DNA of 46,167 nucleotides, taken from assembly GCA_964478995.1 (NCBI GenBank), contig CAYZJY010000004.1, positions 1 through 46,167 of the forward strand, given 5' to 3'. This DNA comes from NZWG01 sp964478995. GTDB taxonomy: Bacteria > Fidelibacterota > Marinisomatia > Marinisomatales > UBA1611. Both the position numbers and the translations under genes were made by a program. Every line of letters begins with the position of its first letter. Within the stretch, counting starts at the first letter, position 1. Below the pieces are notes generated by a model. The model was not told the origin of the DNA and did no database searches. It saw only the letters and a program-made list of their open reading frames with translations. Of the stretch, positions 42,301 to 46,167 are shown piece after piece.

Positions 42301-42595
42301 TAATTTTAATGGAAATGCCATTGGCATGAATCTATCAAGTAGAATACTACTTAATGAAAAAGGTCGTTTCCAGACAGAGATCAACTATGTTAAAGTCGTT
42401 GAAGAAAATAATCTAATGTATTTGCCTCCAGAGACATTTAATGGTTTTCCCCTTGGAATTAGTCTCAGGACCAATTCGAGACTCACCTATTCAATTAGCA
42501 GGTCTATTTCGATAGTAATGTCATTGAATACGATTGATGATAACAGATATAGTAATTTCATTTCATTTCAAGGAGAGGTTCGTGCGTATTTTTAA
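39374..42595 (+). CDS. Large outer-membrane protein, SprA-like N-terminal region
   Basis: A 1073-residue exported protein with a signal peptide (LIVFLLSISLKTFAQ). After an N-terminal beta domain (about 25-115), residues about 133-325 resemble a segment of SprA and related giant outer-membrane proteins of Bacteroidota: GSLYRQIQLSQMGGSSF, QMQINGKISDEVSISGILTD, FPIQPEGSTRELDDLDNV and DAGDIYY, followed by ILAGTEKIWVNGKELIRG and YIIDYSTAEVTFTPQ (275-309). The remaining 700 or so residues alternate polar and hydrophobic positions with many aromatic/Asn strand ends, and the last residue is Phe (EVRAYF), as in beta barrels. SprA is the type IX translocon, but this protein is less than half its size. 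A transport or surface-structure role is inferred. Confidence 0.65.
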   Translation: MLSEKRLIVFLLSISLKTFAQISSATDTLIYFRNSNAIKLDHQFIIESSIKVIGQEGLISPIEVKSIIGEVIFADNLDDQTIVIKYDYLKNRLPLSIGPRWMKLPILDLKYSKKDSIKEVKNLEKNKSNIFSSGSLYRQIQLSQMGGSSFVGGLQMQINGKISDEVSISGILTDQDFPIQPEGSTRELDDLDNVLIKISHSNLNLDAGDIYYKHRNINRKLIGLNNNFKTKEFSGSAVYAKSKGDYKYLELKGRDGDQGPYQLMGNDGNQDIVILAGTEKIWVNGKELIRGTNYDYIIDYSTAEVTFTPQIMINFDSDLAFEYQYSDYQYQKTFMGGNLKKKLGESSIIDIGLYNEDDRYNEHDLDDDYFNSLSSVSSGSITVPTVIIDVNGDYVINNGIYEYDPSKMSSDSIRYQVVFQYDANGEYERRISDQGRIYYAFIPNSDRTKTIQLYSPFRIIHAPKVHQFGYFDYDYKVNEHFKIIGDLSGSIIDQNKMNATSLTRGTSYKFGINIDSLGLGLGRLNLNIHNWKRDSNYKPIGRENEIMHTRLWNLDSSISRGINEISARSDYVIDNLSKSYLEIAQLRYDGENNTRLNLEQRLINKRFGQSFFNYLTVKNSIKTFSRSQANLQINIGSLSPFLAYLNENDPSKGNFSKIGFGFDLDEEDRKVTIGFDLRNDESIINSNEKFQTRDLVGSIKYQKRNNNGINQNIIFKKRMKNGGNNTNDYDYSMFDIDIIKHEFSNPLRWGIKLRKEQTLVQNRTVVYDSVGLGMGQYRYDPVFNTYISDPNGSFVSYSVLSGEKIPNTVIRGSQNITLDMEKFINLSNTVIRFNSRQEFQGQNSGFNHIFQPEISDSSISQSNIFNRFEINFNNLRRLMIWLEDSQNFNGLDSRGNNIFYSNEIGFDFNQPLSKTLSIRNQSEIRSINVESTVSALRNRNSYGWWNDLEIQMRLNYSFDLDFGFLLGSENGVQKENNFNGNAIGMNLSSRILLNEKGRFQTEINYVKVVEENNLMYLPPETFNGFPLGISLRTNSRLTYSISRSISIVMSLNTIDDNRYSNFISFQGEVRAYF

Positions 42596-43910
42596 TTACG
42601 TTTATTTTATTTTCTCAATTTTGATGGCACAAAATGAATTGATTGTTATAGAATCATTAAATCCTGACACAATCTTACAGGACCTGACTGTTAAGCTAGA
42701 TGAAGATGATAGACTATCCTTATTTTTCGAACTCGAATCATTCACATTGGATGGTGATAATTCAACTTATAGAATAATTGATAGCATGAAGTTTATTGAT
42801 ACATTATTGATTGGTCATAATAATGATATTCGTGAAAATATCTTATATCAAATATTTTCCCCTTATAGGGATGCAAAAATTGGAAAGAAGTTCAATGCTA
42901 TTGGAAAGGAACTTGTATCAAGATATTTTTTTATTAATAATGAACCTAATTATCAACTAGGATTAATTAATAATAAACTGGGAGCATCTTTTTCATTTAT
43001 TCCTACGTTTGAAAGCAATTTTTCAGGAATACTTGGGATGAATAAAACAGAAAATAATTGGAATCTGAATGGTGAGTTAAATTTTCACATGGAAAATTTT
43101 TTCATGAATGCAGAAAATATAAATTTTTACTGGAAGCGCATAGACTCTCTTTCACAGGTAATTAAATTAGGCTTTGCATTTCCTCATCCTTTTGGCTGGA
43201 ATACAGGAATAGGGATGAAATACCGACATGAAATATTTAATGGTTTATATGCTTCCATGGAAAATAGATATATTTTAGATACCTTTGTACCCTTATTAAA
43301 TAGTTTAGGTATCGGTTATGTTTCTGGAAGCATAAGAGCAACGGAAAAGGGAAGAGTATATGGCTATGGGAATATAGGTTACAAAGCCTTTTCATTAATT
43401 TCAAAAAAGGATGATACAAATCATAGATTATTGCCTACATCTGGAAAAAGAATCAATACTATGATCGATGGTGGTTTAGAAGATAAAAAGCGTTTCATCA
43501 ATTGTAATATAATTTTAGAGAGGTATTTCCCCTTCAGCAAAAGAATGCATTTCAAACTTAAACTGAATGGAAAGGGTATTGCATATTGGAAATCTAGTGT
43601 GCCAAAGACAAGGTATTATTGGTTTGGTGGTGCATCATCTCTAAGAGGGTATGCAGAACAGGAATTTTCGGCAACACAATTCCAAGTGACCACAATGGAA
43701 ATAGGGTATAAACCAAATAGATCAATGCAAACTATTGCTTTCATGGACATAGGTTCTGATAGATTAAATTATTCCGATAGACGTTGGTTCGGATATGGTA
43801 TTGGCATAAGTCAATTAACCAAGGACTCCATTATCAATATTGAATATGGACTATCTGGATTTTCCATGGATTCTGGAAAACTACATATAAAATGGGTTTC
43901 TCGTTTATGA
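42582..43910 (+). CDS. Short Omp85/BamA-type outer-membrane protein
   Basis: GTG 42582 with upstream AAGGAGAGG is preferred over an in-frame ATG at 42534, because it yields a clean signal peptide (MRIFNYVYFIFSILMAQ) and 442 residues. Residues about 68-138 resemble a single POTRA domain (MKFIDTLLIGHNNDIRENIL, with a later GKELVSRYFF). Residues about 140-442 alternate as a 16-strand-type barrel with the Omp85 loop-6 motif FGGASSLRGYAEQEF (LRGY at 354-357). The protein ends in a basic strand HIKWVSRL. It may insert or fold the adjacent large barrel or export a partner. It overlaps the upstream gene by 14 bases. It is much shorter than BamA (five POTRAs), so it is not the essential BamA. Confidence 0.75.
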   Translation: MRIFNYVYFIFSILMAQNELIVIESLNPDTILQDLTVKLDEDDRLSLFFELESFTLDGDNSTYRIIDSMKFIDTLLIGHNNDIRENILYQIFSPYRDAKIGKKFNAIGKELVSRYFFINNEPNYQLGLINNKLGASFSFIPTFESNFSGILGMNKTENNWNLNGELNFHMENFFMNAENINFYWKRIDSLSQVIKLGFAFPHPFGWNTGIGMKYRHEIFNGLYASMENRYILDTFVPLLNSLGIGYVSGSIRATEKGRVYGYGNIGYKAFSLISKKDDTNHRLLPTSGKRINTMIDGGLEDKKRFINCNIILERYFPFSKRMHFKLKLNGKGIAYWKSSVPKTRYYWFGGASSLRGYAEQEFSATQFQVTTMEIGYKPNRSMQTIAFMDIGSDRLNYSDRRWFGYGIGISQLTKDSIINIEYGLSGFSMDSGKLHIKWVSRL

Positions 43911-43926
43911 AAAATAAATTGATCAA

Positions 43927-44931
43927 ATGTGGATGAAATTTAGACAAATATTATTTTGCTTAATTATTATAGTTAATGGTTGTGAGAATAAACGTGAAGC
44001 TTTAGGTGCTGACAATGAGATACGCGTGATTTGCTCTAAGATTGATCGAACTATGGTAAATGAATATTTATCATCCATATTTATTGACACTCTTTTTACT
44101 CCAGAGCCTGAACCATATTACCATTTGAAATTCTCAGAACCAGAGACATATAACGAATTAAAATCTCAATCTCAGGTTATCATAGCGGCGATTAGTCGAG
44201 ATAAAAATAATTCTGGATATCAATTAGTTAAGAGATTGCTTCCCTTAGATCAGTTTGATCTTACAGAAAATGGTGACCCCATAATTCTTGCAAAGGATGT
44301 ACATGCGAAAAAACAATTATTCATGATCATTAATGCTGCGTCAAAAGAACATCTGATGATGAATATTGATGGGAAAAAGAATCAATTCAGGAAATACTTC
44401 CATGACCAATTCATCGATCGTCAAAGTAGATACATTTTTGGAGAAGATAGAAATAAGAAACTTGAAGACTCATTGAAATCAGAGTATGGTTGGACACTCA
44501 AAATACCATGGGGATGGGATAGAATAAAAAATCGTCCAGACTCAAATTTTGTATGGCTTGGTAAGGAAATGCCATTTCAGTGGATTGGAATTGGTTGGGC
44601 AAAAGGAAATCTGACGAAAGACGAATTGTTGGTTGGTGAATACTTTTGGAAATGGCCTAAAGAAAACTATGGTTCCATTCAAATAAATAATTACAAGTTC
44701 AAATTAGATAAGGCAAATTACGGTGATGATTTTGCTTGGAGAGTGCAGGGAATATGGGAGACAATAGATCTTAAAGAATCTAAAGGCGGGCCATTCCGAT
44801 CGTACCTTTTCTATGACTCAGTTAATGACTTGACTTATCATTTGAATTATTTAATTCATCATCCAGGTAATGATAAGTCTATATTCATGAGACAAATGGA
44901 TATGATCATAAAAACTTTTAAAATATCATAG
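43927..44931 (+). CDS. DUF4837 family lipoprotein
   Basis: A 334-residue predicted lipoprotein: signal MWMKFRQILFCLIIIVNGC with lipobox VNGC, followed by ENKREALG. The mature part matches the DUF4837 family of FCB bacteria in outline: NEIRVICSKIDR at the start, a TPEPEPYYHLKFSEPETYNE segment, then paired similar halves ending with DLTYHLNYLIHHPGND and a C-terminal helix. The function of the family is not known. It begins 16 bases after the Omp85 gene and ends 4 bases before the sugar-reductase gene, so it lies within the envelope operon. Two ATGs (43927, 43933) are equally possible starts. Confidence 0.78.
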   Translation: MWMKFRQILFCLIIIVNGCENKREALGADNEIRVICSKIDRTMVNEYLSSIFIDTLFTPEPEPYYHLKFSEPETYNELKSQSQVIIAAISRDKNNSGYQLVKRLLPLDQFDLTENGDPIILAKDVHAKKQLFMIINAASKEHLMMNIDGKKNQFRKYFHDQFIDRQSRYIFGEDRNKKLEDSLKSEYGWTLKIPWGWDRIKNRPDSNFVWLGKEMPFQWIGIGWAKGNLTKDELLVGEYFWKWPKENYGSIQINNYKFKLDKANYGDDFAWRVQGIWETIDLKESKGGPFRSYLFYDSVNDLTYHLNYLIHHPGNDKSIFMRQMDMIIKTFKIS

Positions 44932-44935
44932 ATAA

Positions 44936-45802
44936 ATGAGAATTTTAATTACAGGTGCATTTGGACAACTGGGTTTTGCCTTAAGCAAAGTTCTTGATAA
45001 AGTTAGTCACTATGAAATAATAAGGACAGGTCGCTCGATTCCAATTGGGCAAAAAGGTATTTTCCTAGATATACAAAATAAAGTACACCTTAAAGAGGTT
45101 ATTAAATCTACTGAGCCTGAATTGATTATCAATCTTGCTGCAATGACAAATGTTGATGTATGTGAACAATACCCAGAACTTGCTAAAGAAATTAATATTG
45201 CGGGGTTGCAGCATATATGTGATTCTTTTGATGGAAAGATCATTCATCTCTCGACTGACTATGTATTTGATGGTGAATCTGGCCCATATGAAGAAGAAGA
45301 TCAAACATGTCCAATCTCAGTCTACGGTAAAACGAAATTGGCATCTGAGCGAATTTTATTGAATAATAATCCCAACCATCTGGTGATAAGAGGAAACGTG
45401 ATTTATGATTATTCTACAGTATCAAATGCTAGTTTTTTGAATTGGGTGGTATCATCATTAAAAGAGGATAAGGAAATAAAAGTCGTTGAAGATCAAATTA
45501 ATAATCCTACTTGGGCTCGATCAATGGCTGATGTCATCAATTTATGTATATCCAATGACCTTAATGGCGTTATCCATTGGGGTGATGCAGATTATGTAAG
45601 TAGATTTGATTTTTCAAAAATGATAGCCGAAAGATTTTCACTCAATTCAGAATTGATCAAACCTATTTTGACCAAGGAATTATGCCAAACTGCACCCAGG
45701 CCTCTACAGTCTGGACTAATGACCACTAAAATAGTTAAAATATTGGATGTCATACCACCATCCATTAGTGACTGTCTGGATGAAATAAGTATTTTAGAAT
45801 AG
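44936..45802 (+). CDS. RmlD-type NAD(P)-dependent sugar reductase
   Basis: A 288-residue extended short-chain dehydrogenase with the dTDP-4-dehydrorhamnose reductase (RmlD/RfbD) pattern: the GAFGQLG cofactor loop (7-13), NLAAMTNVDVCEQ, STDYVFDGESGPY (106-118) and the catalytic pair Tyr130/Lys134 (VYGKTK). It would reduce a dTDP-4-keto sugar for surface polysaccharide. No rmlA, B or C is in the window, so the exact substrate is open; methionine adenosyltransferase regulatory-subunit-like or other SDR members are alternatives. It is preceded by DUF4837 (4-base gap) and followed after 1 base by the glycosyltransferase gene. Confidence 0.85.
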   Translation: MRILITGAFGQLGFALSKVLDKVSHYEIIRTGRSIPIGQKGIFLDIQNKVHLKEVIKSTEPELIINLAAMTNVDVCEQYPELAKEINIAGLQHICDSFDGKIIHLSTDYVFDGESGPYEEEDQTCPISVYGKTKLASERILLNNNPNHLVIRGNVIYDYSTVSNASFLNWVVSSLKEDKEIKVVEDQINNPTWARSMADVINLCISNDLNGVIHWGDADYVSRFDFSKMIAERFSLNSELIKPILTKELCQTAPRPLQSGLMTTKIVKILDVIPPSISDCLDEISILE

Positions 45803-45803
45803 A

Positions 45804-46167
45804 ATGAAAACCTTAATTATATCTCCAACCTACAATGAAAGAAAAAATATTCAAATCCTGGTAGACCAAGTTTTCGGACAAAATACAGACTATCATCTAC
45901 TGATTATTGATGATAATTCTCCCGATGGTACATCAATAAAAGTAAAGGAATTGCAGAAGAATTATCCAAACCTACATTTAGAGGAACGGCCTGGAAAAGC
46001 AGGATTGGGAACTGCTTATTTATTTGGATTTAAATGGGCATTAAAAAATGATTTTGATGCTATCGTACAGATGGATGCTGATCTATCACATGACCCCAAA
46101 GATATACCTAAATTAATCGAAAACTTAGATGCAAATGACCTTGTCATTGGTAGCAGGTATGTAGAAG
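45804..46167 (+). CDS. Family 2 glycosyltransferase, polyprenol-phosphate mannose synthase-like, 3' end cut by window
   Basis: The first 121 codons of a GT-A glycosyltransferase beginning at ATG 45804, one base after the sugar-reductase stop; the frame is open to the end of the window. Residues show the nucleotide-sugar motif LIISPTYNERKNIQ, LIIDDNSPDGT, the linker ERPGKAGLGTAYLFGFKWAL and the metal-binding DAIVQMDADLSHDPKD, then VIGSRYVE. This order is that of dolichyl/polyprenol-phosphate mannose synthase (Dpm1-like), which attaches a sugar to a lipid carrier for use on the periplasmic side. Donor and acceptor cannot be settled, and C-terminal membrane segments, if any, lie outside the window. 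Confidence 0.88.
   Translation, partial: MKTLIISPTYNERKNIQILVDQVFGQNTDYHLLIIDDNSPDGTSIKVKELQKNYPNLHLEERPGKAGLGTAYLFGFKWALKNDFDAIVQMDADLSHDPKDIPKLIENLDANDLVIGSRYVE

Noticed and set aside
1..46167. CRISPR arrays, insertion sequences, phage genes, toxin-antitoxin or restriction systems
   Set aside because: None could be supported; the repeats seen are within coding sequences, and no transposase, integrase or nuclease-defence motif was found.

Overview
The window is AT-rich bacterial DNA with closely packed genes, many overlapping by 1-23 bases (ATGA or TAATG junctions). The gene set points to a Gram-negative, didermic marine bacterium of the FCB superphylum, most plausibly Candidatus Marinimicrobia (SAR406). 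This is an inference from family content: an LptE-like lipoprotein, a DUF4837 lipoprotein, a SprA-like outer-membrane protein, a receiver/PPDK chimera and a sigma-54 regulator beside lptE. No 16S gene or other decisive marker is present.

Left part (1-8.7 kb): the 3' end of a type I sulfatase, a terminator, tRNA-Met(CAU) on the minus strand, NADP-type glutamate dehydrogenase, a 992-residue minus-strand protein joining two receiver-like domains to a PPDK/PEP-synthase ATP-binding domain, then the pgk-tpiA-secG operon and tRNA-Leu(GAG) with its terminator. Next (8.8-11.3 kb) come two exported proteins, one coiled-coil and one TPR. From 11.3 to 17.1 kb a chain of overlapping genes encodes a HAD phosphatase, AcpS, the NAD(P)HX repair enzyme, a VanZ-like membrane protein, RecN and MurA. 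TrkA-TrkH potassium uptake follows.

Middle (20-28.9 kb): a crotonase, a DUF1611 P-loop protein, an enolase-superfamily epimerase and methylmalonyl-CoA epimerase lie head to tail. They converge on a minus-strand gene for an exported protein with Tyr-Asp-Thr repeats. UvrC and UvrB follow.

Right part (28.9-46.2 kb): a sigma-54 activator without an input domain, LptE-like lipoprotein (with an acidic calcium-loop-like insert), AsnRS, a LOG/TIGR00725 protein, acylphosphatase, NAD synthetase, a small exported protein, a cupin gene lacking any ATG/GTG/TTG start, LepA, a CPBP membrane protease and Lgt. The last block is an envelope cluster: exported propeller-like protein, 1073-residue SprA-like barrel, short Omp85 protein, DUF4837 lipoprotein, an RmlD-type sugar reductase and the start of a polyprenol-phosphate-mannose-synthase-like glycosyltransferase.

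Most of the window is housekeeping. No CRISPR array, insertion sequence, phage gene or classical defence system was seen. The parts that look least described are the envelope cluster at 38.5-44.9 kb, the YDT-repeat protein, the receiver/PPDK chimera, the DUF1611-epimerase pair and the start-less cupin. No gap between genes exceeds 300 bases.
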